DNA of 64,000 bases. Origin: Lonicera japonica (taxonomy: Eukaryota; Streptophyta; Magnoliopsida; Dipsacales; Caprifoliaceae). Where the stretch lies: contig CM038463.1 of assembly GCA_021464415.1 (NCBI GenBank), positions 6,742,754 to 6,806,753 of the forward strand, given 5' to 3'. A program made the translations under genes and the position numbers. Below the pieces are notes generated by a model. It saw only the letters and a list, made by a program, of their open reading frames with translations, was not told the DNA's origin and searched no databases. Positions 34,023-45,286 of the stretch are shown one piece after another (positions within the stretch are counted from its first letter, which is position 1; every line of letters starts with the position of its first letter).

Positions 34023-34132
34023 TCAAGTATATGGTAATTAAGGCAAATGGAGTAAGGTTGGCAAGTAAATTAATGTGAGAGAGGATATGAATGAAAGTCT
34101 GATGATGATGGAATTAGTGCTGTGTTGAGGGG

Positions 34133-34141
34133 ATATTTATA
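34133..34141 (-). promoter_or_regulatory. TATA box of peptide gene B
   Basis: TATAAATAT on the minus strand lies in an upstream block shared with copy C, where CATATATATAAATAACCC (about 36,588-36,605) occupies the same place. Farther upstream both share a CTCAAGTTAA...AAAAGTCAAAA...GCCCTTCAA...GTCAAATAC arrangement, suggesting conserved promoter elements. Confidence 0.7.
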
Positions 34142-34685
34142 CGCACCAAGTTATAAAAAACTGTTAGAATTTTTCAATTTTTTGAAGTATTTGACCAGCT
34201 TAATTGAAGGGCTTGTTTTGACTTTTGGTGAACTTAACTTGAAACTCAAGACCATGTTCTTTTTTCTTTAATTAACCACCTCCATAACGTTATTGATTCT
34301 TTTTTTATTGAAATTTTGCTCTCCTATGACCGGAACTTAATTTTGTTTGCTTACAACAATTTTTTTCACCTAAACTTTTATGGAAAAAAAAAACAAATAG
34401 ATAAATGAATAATTCGTCTCCATACTGTTATTCATGTCCTTTTGTTGTCTTAAAATATTTCTAGGTACATCATAGAGTGTAATGTTTTTTTTTGGACATA
34501 AAGAGAGTAATATTTTGGACATGTAAAAAGATTGCTTAGTTCTAGCTGTAGCCATGTATTTTGCGGTCAAGAATGTGGGTACTTGTACCTATGATAGATT
34601 GATCGATCTGCTTAATTTAACAATAATTTTAAATAGATATAAAAAATTAATACAAAAATTGACATATGAAATGTGACCATTATAT

Positions 34686-34885
34686 ATTGGTTAAAATAAT
34701 CATCTTACATTCTATCATAACTAATGAATAATTGACGCATTGATATGTCAATTTTTTATTTCAGATTTTTATATCCATGTGATTTATTGATTAAAATAAT
34801 CATGTCACATTCTATTATAACTAATGAATGATTGACACATTGATATGTCAATTTTTTATTTCAGATTTTTATATCCATATAAAAT
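34686..34885. repeat. Two-copy tandem duplication of 100 bp
   Basis: ATTGGTTAAAATAATCAT at 34,686 and ATTGATTAAAATAATCAT at 34,786 start two units exactly 100 bp apart. Both contain TGATATGTCAATTTTTTATT. The units differ at several bases. Confidence 0.9.
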
Positions 34886-35987
34886 CACTCTTCAATCAAG
34901 TGTTTTATAAAATTTTCTATTCATGCATTTATTCATTTCTGCAGAATTGTATTCCATTCTTCCTTACCACTCTCACCTGTGGAACCTTATCAAACTTGAC
35001 CGACCCACAAAATACTCTAACAGTGAAACGAGTTTTTTTATTTTACACAAGGTATTCTCACATTGCATTAGATACTAGACTAATCCATACTCGCAGTACG
35101 TAGAACCTGTTGCTGGCCCAATGGTATTTATACTTGAGAAGAATCGAACACGGGATCTAATGATGGATAAGCCACTGGACTAACCATGTATATGTTAGAA
35201 AAATAATGTTAAACAAGCTACGAAATTTGTAAGGAGAAAACATTAAAATTAGTAATAGTAGTTTTTGGTTCAGATGAGAAATCTGTATGTACCGATTAAC
35301 CAATATTACTCCTAATTAACTTAATCACTTGGGTTCATCAGGTGTGAGAGTAGGAGTTATATCATAGGGACATAATTATTTGCATAAAAGATTAATGTTG
35401 ATTAAAATGAATTTTGGTTAAGATGGTTATAATATGCATGTATTCACATTTTAACTAACACATAATGATTGCATTAGATAAGCCAATATTATAGATCAAA
35501 TATCCCCTAAAATTAATTTGTCAAGGTATTTACGACTGGGCATTATTAATTACCGGACCAACACTTACTAGCTAACTCTATATATGTTGAAATCCACATA
35601 TTGTACCTTTTTTTTACTATCATCTTCATGATATTCCAAATTCAAAATATTGTTGCGGTTCCAAAAAGACAAAGCCCCCTTATGCATGCATAGTACAAGA
35701 TAGGTGGTATTAATTATAATTTTATAGTTGTTAATTTTAGTACAAATTAATTATCTAGCATATAAAAAGGGCAAAGTCAATTATTTTTTTTTGAAGGTGG
35801 AGTGGTGGGAGGAGGATATAAGAACAATAAGATATATTTTTTTTTAATTTTTTTTTTCAAAAAATGAAGGTTGTCTAACTCTCTTTCCTTTACTACAAAT
35901 AACTAAAAAATTCTTCCCGCTCCGGCTGAGACTCGAATCTAAGATCTCCCAAATTCAGTTGGGTACTTTTACAACTAGACTAACATG

Positions 35988-36022
<35 letters not shown>

Positions 36023-36480
36023 TCTATATATGGATGTTGGCGCGCCGTAACTCTTGATAATGAATTACATAAATTTGTATTTGCATGAACGTGAAGATAT
36101 ATAACAAGCATTTAAGACCCTTGATCGAGTATGTGCATTCATGTTTAAATGTGTGTGTATTTATGATTCTTTTTCTTTTTCTTTTTCTTTTTTTTCTTTT
36201 TGTTTGTTATATTTTACTAAAATGCTTGTACGCGCATGTTTGTCTAATTAAATTTAACAAACTATATATTTATCTTTTGTAAATGAGATTTTAATACATG
36301 TCGTACATCCAAAATATACATTAAAATAACGCGGAGGTATATTCAATTGCTTATTAGTATTGCAGATAAAGCATTGAAAAATTATACTAGTTTCATGATC
36401 CAGAAATAAAATTTCAACTAAAAGAATTCAATCTTCTGGCATGTAACGTAAAGAAAATGGCACAGATTAGAAAATGGCCT
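34886..36480. other. Intergenic stretch between peptide copies B and C
   Basis: No gene is visible. It includes two short segments resembling retroelement primer-region remnants (GAATCGAACACGGGATCT near 35,144 and GACTCGAATCTAAGATCTCC near 35,930) and a (TA)n(GA)n microsatellite at about 35,988-36,022. Copies B and C are divergently oriented across it. Confidence 0.5.
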
Positions 36481-36489
36481 TGTGTCTCA

Positions 36490-36744
36490 AGTTAAACCCT
36501 ACTAATCAAAAGTCAAAATTGCCCTTCAAGCAGTCAAATACATCCGAAAAAAATAAAAAATAAAACCAGTCGATATATGCCTTGGTTGCATATATATAAA
36601 TAACCCTCTCCTCGACATTAATTCATCATCACATCTTCATATCCTCACAATCATTTAATTGCTCGATCTTATTCGTTTTAAATTTTCAATTACCAAATAT
36701 TCTTACCGTCGCCGCCGCCACTACTCATTTACTCTTACTATTAT
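36490..36744 (+). promoter_or_regulatory. Promoter and 5' leader of decayed peptide copy C
   Basis: This segment parallels the promoter of gene B, including the TATA box near 36,592 and leader text TTAATTCATCATCACATCTTCATATCCTC. It stops at 36,744 where a Mutator-like element interrupts the leader; the leader resumes at 38,003 with TACTATTATTTGCCTAGTTAG and the ATG follows at 38,053. Confidence 0.7.
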
Positions 36745-38002
36745 GGGCCTTTTGTGTTTAGACCAATTAATTTAAATTGTTTTGCAAGTGGCCCATTCCA
36801 AATTAGAAATTAGTAAATAGCCCAAATGATTGGATAATTACTAATTAATATTTTTTAATTATGTATTTCATTTTAAAAACTATTTAGTTGATTTTCGAGA
36901 TTACCCTTTTGTTGACATCTAATTTTAATATTCAATAATATCCTAAATTCTATCTTTTGATAATATAAAGGAACAATTAAATATTCAAAATTATTTTTTT
37001 TGTTGACTGGATAAACATTATTTATTTTTTAAAAATAAATAAATAAATATCTATTCACAAATTATCTAGTTTCATTTTGAATTTCATAATTTTTAACACC
37101 TAATCGAATTATCTAATCTAATATGAATAGACATATTATTATTTTTTGGGAGACATATTATATAGATAGTTTTATTTACATGGTAGACATATTAGTTTAA
37201 TACATTAAAAATATTTAAAACAGACATATTAGTGTGATACACCAGAAATATTTAAAATAAGCATATTAATGTAATACGCAATAAGCAGGTATATTAGTGT
37301 GATACAACCTAGCAGGCATATTAGTGTGATATAACATAACTATCTCATGAAAATGATATACATCCACAAAATAAATTGATATTGTAAACTACAAACCTAC
37401 CTAACCATCGATCAACAAAAATAAAATGCAACATATGATAAAAAAAACCTGTTAAATAACGAAATAATGTGACAAAAATCTTGACCGAATGGCAAGGAAT
37501 ATTTCTGAAATGCAAACGTACCTCAAACCAAAGAAGACCATTGTAGCCAAGTAAAAAGATGATGTGTAGACCAATACAAATGATGAAACCGAAAAATAGT
37601 TGTTTTACGTATGGCTTGAGAATATAACACACCACCAATAAAATAGAAGGGACAAAATTAAATGATAAGAATTAATCCCATAATTTGCTTAATAATGGAT
37701 ATGCTCCAAAACGACTACCCATTATCCTATACTTTAGGTAGTTACCATAATCTATTTATTATGACTGCAGCAGCAAAAAATAAGGAGCTATAACCGATCC
37801 AATCAACAACCAGGGCAAGAGGGTCATATCATGCTTAAATCCATATAATAATAATGAAATTAATTTTAAAATAAAACAAGGCCAAATGCAAATTAAAACA
37901 ATTGGGGTAAAAACAAAAAAATGGGCTAAATCCTAATTTCTGAAATAGACTAGGTCTGAGTAAAAACAATCCCATGAAAATGGGTTAAATACTAATTTTC
38001 TA
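36745..38002. mobile_element. Mutator-like non-autonomous element, TSD TACTATTAT
   Basis: A 9-bp repeat TACTATTAT (36,736-36,744 and 38,003-38,011) flanks 1258 bp, and the related gene B has the empty site (CCATTATTTGC in its leader). A 9-bp TSD is typical of Mutator-like elements. The inverted ends are imperfect (TTTTGTGTTTAGACC... against ATTAGTATTTAACCC... and TTTTGTTTTTACCCCAATTG...). The same family occurs at about 45,287-46,470. A minus-strand frame at 37,638-37,345 encodes a hydrophobic 97-residue sequence I do not recognise; it may be captured host DNA. Confidence 0.65.
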
Positions 38003-38052
38003 TACTATTATTTGCCTAGTTAGTTGCTCGATAATTAAGATTATCGATCATT

Positions 38053-38255
38053 ATGAGTTCTCCAATCATAATATATTTTATCTATTATTATATCACTAGT
38101 TCTTTTGTTAAACATTGAACCCAATAAAACTATTAAAATCCTCAGTTCAAAAATAAATAGAATTAAAATCTAGTGGTGTAGTCTCTACTGAAGGTTCCTA
38201 TGCCCCCATATTTTGAAAATTTGTGCATTGAAACTCCAAAACATAGTAGTAACTA
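38053..38255 (+). pseudogene. Secreted-peptide gene, decayed copy C
   Basis: ATG 38,053 starts a sequence aligning with gene B, but a small deletion shifts the frame within the signal peptide. The native frame then reads LVLLLNIEPNKTIKIL and soon stops. Text matching the C-terminal coding region (TGCCCCCATATTTTG...AACTCCAAAAC) is still visible to about 38,240. The downstream flank continues with two more insertions (38,254-38,632 and 39,043-39,799). It is dead. Confidence 0.8.
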
Positions 38256-38632
38256 GAGTTGTGTACGGTTCGGTTAACCGAACCATGTGGTTTCAATGTA
38301 AACAGAGCCGACAAGTCTGTTTTCAGATGACAGTCAACTGAGCGGAACTAGTGAATGCTTAAAACTGGTCGGGGTCGGTTCGATTAGTCAGTTTTTGTCG
38401 ATTTTGGGTTTAGGCAATTGAGCCTACTTTATATTATTGGGCCATAACTTAAAGATTGTTTTTATATTGTTGGGTCATGATTTAAAATCATTTTTAATAA
38501 AAAAAATTGGGCTTGTTTTTAATTAATTAACAACTTTCCTTCTTAAATCATTTTTGACAAAAAAAACAACACTGATACCATTAACCAGATGAGCTTTGTT
38601 AGTGTGGCTTCACCACCTTTTGCTCAACTCTA
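38254..38632. mobile_element. Probable hAT MITE in copy C
   Basis: TAGAGTTG at the left and CAACTCTA at the right are inverted. The interior starts with the GTACGGTTCGGTTAACCGAACC motif common in this MITE style. A clean 8-bp TSD is not visible, so the borders may be off by a few bases. Confidence 0.5.
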
Positions 38633-39042
38633 CACCCGTGTCTCCATTTGATTTAACTTAAGTTGGCGAACAACTTCATTAAAAATAAACACTAACTAAA
38701 TTAATTTGTTCAGTTACTGAATAAATTAATAAATTAGAAGAGGATCAAATTAATGTAACTATTTTGTATGCCCTTAATGTTTTTTCATTTATTTTTTGTT
38801 GTTATTATTATTATTATTTTACTACCACGCATAAAAGTTTGGTTGTTTCGGATGCACTAGTGTGGTAATTACTATAAAAAAAAATAAGAATAAAAATTGG
38901 TGATGAGATATTTTAATTTCAGCTTTTTAGTTACATGTTTATTAAATTATGTGTTATAACTTGTGTACTTGTTTTTTATTAACAGATGGCCAACTCCAAG
39001 GAATAACGCAGCCATTATTAATACGTACATGGCACATGTAGT

Positions 39043-39799
39043 CATAGGCGGCCCAATCGCCCCTTCTTATATTTATATTTTTTTTTATTATATATAGGGC
39101 CGTTATCTTTTAATATATATATATATATATACAAGGACATACGTAAAACTTGAAATTTTAAGATGTGTATCTGCAGGTGCGAGGGTACACTAATCACATG
39201 ATTTTTTTATTTTTCTTGAATGTTTAATAAGAGGTGATCCTTGTGAACCAAACAATTTTTCTTCAAAGTTTTCATATGAGACTTGCACTTTTCCATTCCA
39301 TTTTTCCATCACAAGTAACTTACTTTGGACAACAATTTCTCATTCATTCATAACTATTTTGAGCAAAGAAGTATAGGATTTTGACGTCCTTCGGGACAAA
39401 AACACGAATCTATAATAACCTTTCATAACTAAGTGTGAGATCCTATTGAACATTATCCTCAAAATGGCTCGAAAATGATATTTTTTTACCCATTTTAATT
39501 CCCAACACTACTAAGGTAAATCCTTTCTTAGATCTACTTTTTAATATTATGTATAATTTATTTCTTAATTACTTGCATAATAATAGTTGTATTTCTTGAT
39601 TAATTATATGATATTATTAATACTATTATGTTTGTGTTGTATTATTGTAATTCATCGTAATGTTCATATTCGCTATTTGAGTTATATGAAATATCATTAT
39701 TAATGTTATTATATTTGCGTTAAATTTTTATAGCTTTAAATATGTTTTTGTGTGCTTTGAATTTCGGCTCCCATAGTTGGATTCCTGGGTCCGCCACTA
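39043..39799. mobile_element. hAT element in the 3' flank of copy C
   Basis: The left tip CATAGGCGGCCCAAT and inverted right tip TAGTGGCGGACCCAGG are hAT-like. The flanking 8-bp sequences CATGTAGT and CATATAGT differ at one base. The related flank of copy A reads straight through (ATTAATACTTATATTCCAAAATGTAT), confirming the insertion. No transposase frame remains. Confidence 0.75.
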
Positions 39800-40303
39800 C
39801 ATATAGTCCAAAATGTATAAACAAATTATAGAACCACGCAGCACTCATATTATGTTTATATACAACTAAAAAAATCAAGAAATTCGAGCTCAACTTGCGA
39901 ACTTAATTTATTTGACTAGAAGTTTATCCTAAATTCAAGTCTCGTACAGGGTGAAGCTAGAGATTTTATGGTAATAGAAAAAGATTAATTTAGACCACCT
40001 CTTTTGGGGAAAAAAAGCCTGGGATACGTTTTGGAACTTAACATGTTAATGAGGTTGCCTCGATTAAGAGCTCATTGATGCTCATCTCGAGAGCTTAGCA
40101 ATATTTGAACAAATTTATAAACTAGAAATATTTACTTACGTATCAAGCCAGCTTGAACCGCTCTTTGGCCTGACTCCACTTGTTTACGGCTCTAATTACA
40201 TGTGCTAGTAATTAAAACTTTACAACATGCACGATGCAAAAATGTCATATAATTTATTTTAATCGTATATATAAATTAATGGATATTATTAATGTGCGGT
40301 GCA

Positions 40304-40790
40304 AGGAGCGCTAAAGCCAGGATTCGAACGGATCGAGGGGGTTTAAAGTTAGCACTATAATATATATTTTTTCTAAAGCAGTTAAAACAAGACAAAAAAA
40401 ATTAAACTATAATAGGGAAAATATTTTAACGCATACACAATACTAGAAGTCTTTCATACAATCCAACAAAAAAATTAATTACAATTACATATTCTAATAG
40501 CATTCTACGAGGTTTCATTTTTTGAAAATATTGCAAAACTTCTTCATTCTTAATCTTCTTGAAAATGGCTTCTTCAATGTATGTCACCAAACAATCATTC
40601 ATAAATTCATCTCTCATTCGATTACGTAGGACACTTTTGATGATCTTCATTGCCGAAAATACTCTTTCAACACAAGCCATTGGATAACTAATATGTTTAC
40701 CGGTCTCAACCATTTTTGGAGCAACCTCACCAATTCCCATCAAATTAGAAAAGTCGTCATATATTTTACCTTACATCATTTATATAGTTT
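40304..40790 (-). mobile_element. hAT transposon remnant
   Basis: The left tip (GCAAGGAGCGCTAAAGCCAGGATTC) is a degenerate hAT end and leads into the 3' part of a minus-strand transposase. The other end is not found, so the element is truncated. Confidence 0.6.
40426..40743 (-). pseudogene. hAT transposase C-terminal dimerisation domain (fragment)
   Basis: The 105-codon frame reads YPMACVERVFSAMKIIKSVLRNRM..., the hAT C-terminal dimerisation domain (usually ATVERAFSAMKIVKT.LRN.M.DE.LND). It continues through FMNDCLVTYIEEAIFKKI and QYFQKMKPRRM. The catalytic RNase H-like core and zinc finger are missing, and GIGEVAPKMVETGKHISYP upstream is degenerate. This is a fragment of a TTF-type/zinc-finger hAT transposase. 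Confidence 0.8.
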
Positions 40791-40799
40791 TTTAACTTT

Positions 40800-42508
40800 T
40801 ACTTATCATAAAAGGTTTCCTAAACTTTTTAAAAACCTTACACTAACTCTACAACTTTATTTATTTATTTAGTTATTTATTATTATTATTATTATTCAAA
40901 AAAAGGGGACATGTTATCAACACTAATTATTAAAAGTTTATGCCGCATTTAATGTTTGTCTGCTGCTTATTATTTTCAATGCGTGTCTCATGATCCTTAT
41001 TTTATACGGAAATAATAAATCTCAATACTGCTAAATGTATAGAATTTTGTTGTACACACAATAAATACCAAAATGCATTAATACATATATAATCCTTTGA
41101 TCAAAAGAAACCGTTTCATATTATGCAATTTGATATTCACTTCGTACTTTGTTTAAAAAAAAAATTGAACTTAAATATTGTTGATAGATACAAGGTGTTT
41201 TTAAATAGATTCACAATTTTATTTTTCTCACTCCAGTGTAATAATCCTTTCATCTTATTTCATTGTTTTTTAACAAAAACTTTCAACTCACCCCAGTGGT
41301 AGAGTGAGTTTATTAAAAATATAAAAATAAATATAAGAAGTTAACTTTTGTCGTCGCTAAAATAAAACATCATAAACAAAAGTTTTGTTGCATATAATTA
41401 AAAAAAATGCCAACTAATACTGATCTCTCTCTTTAAATTAAATTGACGACAAGATAAAAAAAATGACGACAACGGATCGATCAATCCATCTATGTTTATG
41501 AGAAAGAAATATGTCTGTCTGCATTCTACCACGACAAAAGCTCAAGTCCACCGGTTACATCATCGACCTTCTCGGCTGATCTTGCACAACGTACCATGCA
41601 TGTATGGATAGGCTTAAGAAGAATCAACGTAACACAAGGAAAAAAAAAACTTATGAATTTATATGGATTTTTTGAATTTACAAATAAATAAATAGAAACA
41701 TGTTCCACATGATTTTGGTCGGGTAAGAAATAAAAAGAATAGATGATGATTTTTCGTTAGGGATAAAAATCAGGTGAGAATATATTTTTTTTTAGGTTCA
41801 TTTGATTTTTGAAAGGATAAAAAGAATAAAATTGTAGCCCTATTTATGAATACCTTAAATAAAAGGTCGTTTATTGTCCTCAAATTTACTAATTTTACAG
41901 TTTGAAATCACTTAATTTCAATGTTTGATTCTAAAAATAAATTAGTATATAAAATTATAAATTTAAATTAATACCTAAAAATTAAATAAAAAATATAAAA
42001 AATTAGTTGAAATTATATAAGTTATAATTATTATACGAGTTTCTACTAAAAAAATCATAACATAAAACTTTCTAATATATATATATATATACATATATAA
42101 TTTATTAATTTATAATAAAATAATTTACGTAAAATCAAATTACCCCTTATTCAATCCATGCGAAAAGTTGTGTTGGTCCCACTTTCTTACCTCATCGTCT
42201 TTAGTTTATTGCGATAATTTTGAATTATTTTTTATGGTGGCGTCATTATCTCGCATATCGTGATTTTTGGAAGGCTCAACGTTCGGGAGTAGAATGTTAC
42301 GGGAATCCATGCGACAGGTCAGAGACAAATATGAGACCATCATTTTGGATAAGCCAGACAATAAATATTCTAATATAGGAGTACTTCTTTAGTTCTTTAA
42401 CATAAAGTGATAAGGTTGAAGTTTAAATAAATTTATATTTTAATTAATGCACAAATATCAACAAAATACGTTAATATTTTGTGCAATTACGTATATGTCG
42501 CTATAGAG
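40800..42508. other. AT-rich stretch without recognisable gene
   Basis: No conserved frame is seen. There are short ATT/TTA and AT runs (near 40,880 and 42,080-42,100). Confidence 0.35.
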
Positions 42509-42511
42509 TTA

Positions 42512-42840
42512 GACCATATATAGCAGTATGTTAAAATGATAGGTTAGAAGTGTATATTTAGCTTATTATTTTAATTTTAATTGCACCGAAGAAGTTAAAA
42601 GAGAAGATAAAATGGACACAGACGATGTACTGTGGAAAAAAACTTACGGCCGACATTCTGTGTATCGGTTGTGACATTTAAAAAAAAAGGTCGATGTTCT
42701 GTGTATCGGCCGTGCACAGCCGATGCACAGTCCATCAGCTATGGTAAATGGTTGTCGGCTGCTAAATATATCATTCACTTACCATTTCATAGAGCCACTT
42801 ATGCTATATTTAGCATTTCTCCATTCTGATGGAGATGGTC
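42512..42840. mobile_element. Harbinger MITE, TSD TTA
   Basis: Ends GACCATATATAGCAGTATG and (inverted) GACCATCTCCATCAGAATGG resemble the tips of the 10.6-kb Harbinger element. TTA flanks both sides (42,509-42,511 and 42,841-42,843). The interior carries GATGTACTGTG, GATGCACAGTCCATCAG and CGGCCG-type CG-rich words like the subterminal regions of the large element, so it could have been mobilised by the same transposase family. Confidence 0.8.
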
Positions 42841-42849
42841 TTATGGGTT

Positions 42850-43635
42850 GATTGTATATATGTTAAGAAATATATAAAATATTACAAATATTAATAATTT
42901 TGACACCTTTTGTAGAATTTTATTTTTATTGAAAAAAAATAATAGTACAATGCAAATAATACACGTACTCTTTATAGTGAATTATTCTTTTTTTTATGCG
43001 AAAGAAAGTCATATTAGGCTTTATGTCATATATATATATATATATTCTTTCTTAACACGTGTATTGATTATATGCTAATTATACCCAAAAAAAAAATTAA
43101 CAATATATCAAGAAATTTAGGGAGTAAGGTTACACCTAGAACTATGTTCAAAAAAAAATGTTACGCGTTGAAGAACAATTTTTAAATTACTAGATCCATG
43201 CTTAGCTTAAGCACGGATTGAGTAAAGATTTGAACGAAGTGGATCAAAATTTAAAACGCAAAATCAAACTTTATGTAATTTAATTTATTTATAAAATTAC
43301 TTTGTTTCATCAATATTATTATAGTATGTTAAAAATTAAGAACCAAACGACAGAAAGAACATAATAGTAGTATTTCCATATGATTATCAATTTTGTAAAG
43401 TGTCATTTACAAAGTAGTTTTTCAGATCAACTATCAGAAGGACATAAAAATCAAAAACCAAAATATTAGTTCCATCTTATACAAATATATAAAGGGAGAT
43501 ATAAATATATATTTATATAGTACAAAAAAAATAAAAATTTATGTACTATAGAAGGGGAAAAAAACCGTCTCAATGACACAGATAGAATTGATATACATAA
43601 ACTTTCCGCATCTTGCACTAAAAAATCTCTGTACT
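42850..43635. other. AT-rich stretch without recognisable gene
   Basis: Nothing but AT-rich DNA with short (TA)n tracts (for example 43,027-43,046). Confidence 0.3.
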
Positions 43636-43644
43636 CCCAAATTG

Positions 43645-44269
43645 GGGAGCGGCTCCTCTAGAGTGGGGCTTCCCACTCTAGAGGTAAAGTGGCATTAATT
43701 GAGACCGTCGGATTTTATTTAATGCTCCAGATTTTATCTCAAAAAATTACTTGTTTTAAAACTTAAATACTGTGTCGTTTAATTTTGTTAGGGGTTTAAC
43801 GCCGTTTGAAAAATAAAATCAACGCTCTTCGGTAGACAAGCTGGCAGAAGGGAAAATCTTGGGTACACCCGACACGATCAAAAGAATTGTCTAAGGAATA
43901 AAATTAATTTGTGATTTACTAATTTTTTTTTAATGAGAGATATCGGTATATATTGTTTGACGCAACAAATCCATCAATTTTTAGTTTGATGGAGAAGCTG
44001 ATTCCTCAATCAAGAACACTAGCATTGAATTTTTGGTTATCAAAATTTTCCCTCGCTCTTCATTGAGATTTAACTTATGCAATTTTGAAGAAATGAAAAA
44101 TAGAGAATGGTATTACATTAACTCAACAAAAATAAATAATGGTATTGAAAAATAAAGCTGCTACATATACACGCACTAAACAGAAATATTAATTAGGAAG
44201 AAAAGCCCCACTCAATTAAAACCACTTTACCTCTAGAGTGGGAAGCCCCACTCTAGAGGAGCCGCTCCC
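43645..44269. mobile_element. Mutator-like MITE with identical terminal repeats, TSD CCCAAATTG
   Basis: The first 48 bases (GGGAGCGGCTCCTCTAGAGT ... AGAGGTAAAGTGG) are an exact inverted match of the last 48. A perfect 9-bp TSD CCCAAATTG lies at 43,636-43,644 and 44,270-44,278. Each terminal repeat also contains its own hairpin, CCTCTAGAGTGG-GGCTT-CCCACTCTAGAGG. Perfect ends and TSD suggest a recent insertion. No coding sequence. Confidence 0.9.
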
Positions 44270-44343
44270 CCCAAATTGACACTTGTATAGTTATATCCTA
44301 CATTGACACAAAATGTCCCTCAATCCGGGATGTTGAACCTTAA

Positions 44344-44977
44344 GGGTGTGTTTGTCGTGCAGGATTAGAAACAAGATAGGATTAATTAATTTTATTCGGT
44401 GTTTGGTGTCGGAAAGGATATGATAAATAAATCATATCCCGCGTTTGGCGCATGGGTGGATAGAATATTTTAATCCTATCCGGCGTTTGGTGCAACTCAT
44501 GACTGGATTGCACTCGGGATTAATTATCATTTTATCCCTTTAGAACCGGATAAATATATACCACCCCTATAGGTGGTATTATTTTATCTCATGATTGCCG
44601 GATAACAAAATGAATATAGTTTTTTTTTATTTTAATCTTTTTCTTTACACTTTTTTAGATAATTAAATTTATTAATGAAAATTTTCAACCACCCAAAATC
44701 ATAGTAACTCAACTAATAAAATTGTGGACAACAATTAAAATTGCATATATTTTAAAAAGAAAAGCAAGTTGTATTATATAATATCTGGATTTGTAATCCG
44801 GAACTCCATCAAATGCAAAATTTATTAAGTCTTTATCCGACTAGTCCTTATCCTGTTCGATCCCGCTTAATCCTTATCTGACTGATTCCTTTCATATCAT
44901 ATCCCACATAATTCTTATCCGACTAATTCCTACTCTTATCCTATCTTACATCTTTATCCGGCGCGCCAAACACACCC
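44344..44977. mobile_element. Tourist-like (PIF/Harbinger) MITE, TSD TAA
   Basis: GGGTGTGTTTGTCGTGC at the left and GCGCGCCAAACACACCC at the right are inverted, and TAA flanks both sides (44,341-44,343 and 44,978-44,980). The GGGTGTGTTTGG tip is common among plant MITEs. The interior repeats CCGGCGTTTGG-like and TTATCC-rich words. Confidence 0.8.
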
Positions 44978-45286
44978 TAAAAGAAAGGGTCATTTACTTT
45001 TCCATCTTTATTTATTTAGGCTAATTTATCTTTGGCATTTAAAGTTTTCATATTTTTTTAGCACTTATTTTGAAAGAAATCATTTGGTCGATTGTTCAGC
45101 TAATTATTTCCCTTTAATAAAAGATGTGATGTATTAAAATTGTCCATACTCTTAATAAAAGATGTGATGTGTCCAATTTTTATTTTTTTTTAACTTGGGC
45201 CATTTGAAACAAAATATATAAGTAACTCCTAAATTGTAAGGTATGCCTTAGATAAAAAAAAGAGGGGCCGGGGGGGTGTGGATGTT

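Noticed and set aside
35130..35195. tRNA or SINE based on GAATCGAACACGGGATCT
   Set aside because: An isolated T-arm-like string of the kind found after primer sites in TRIM/copia remnants; no A-box or poly-A end.
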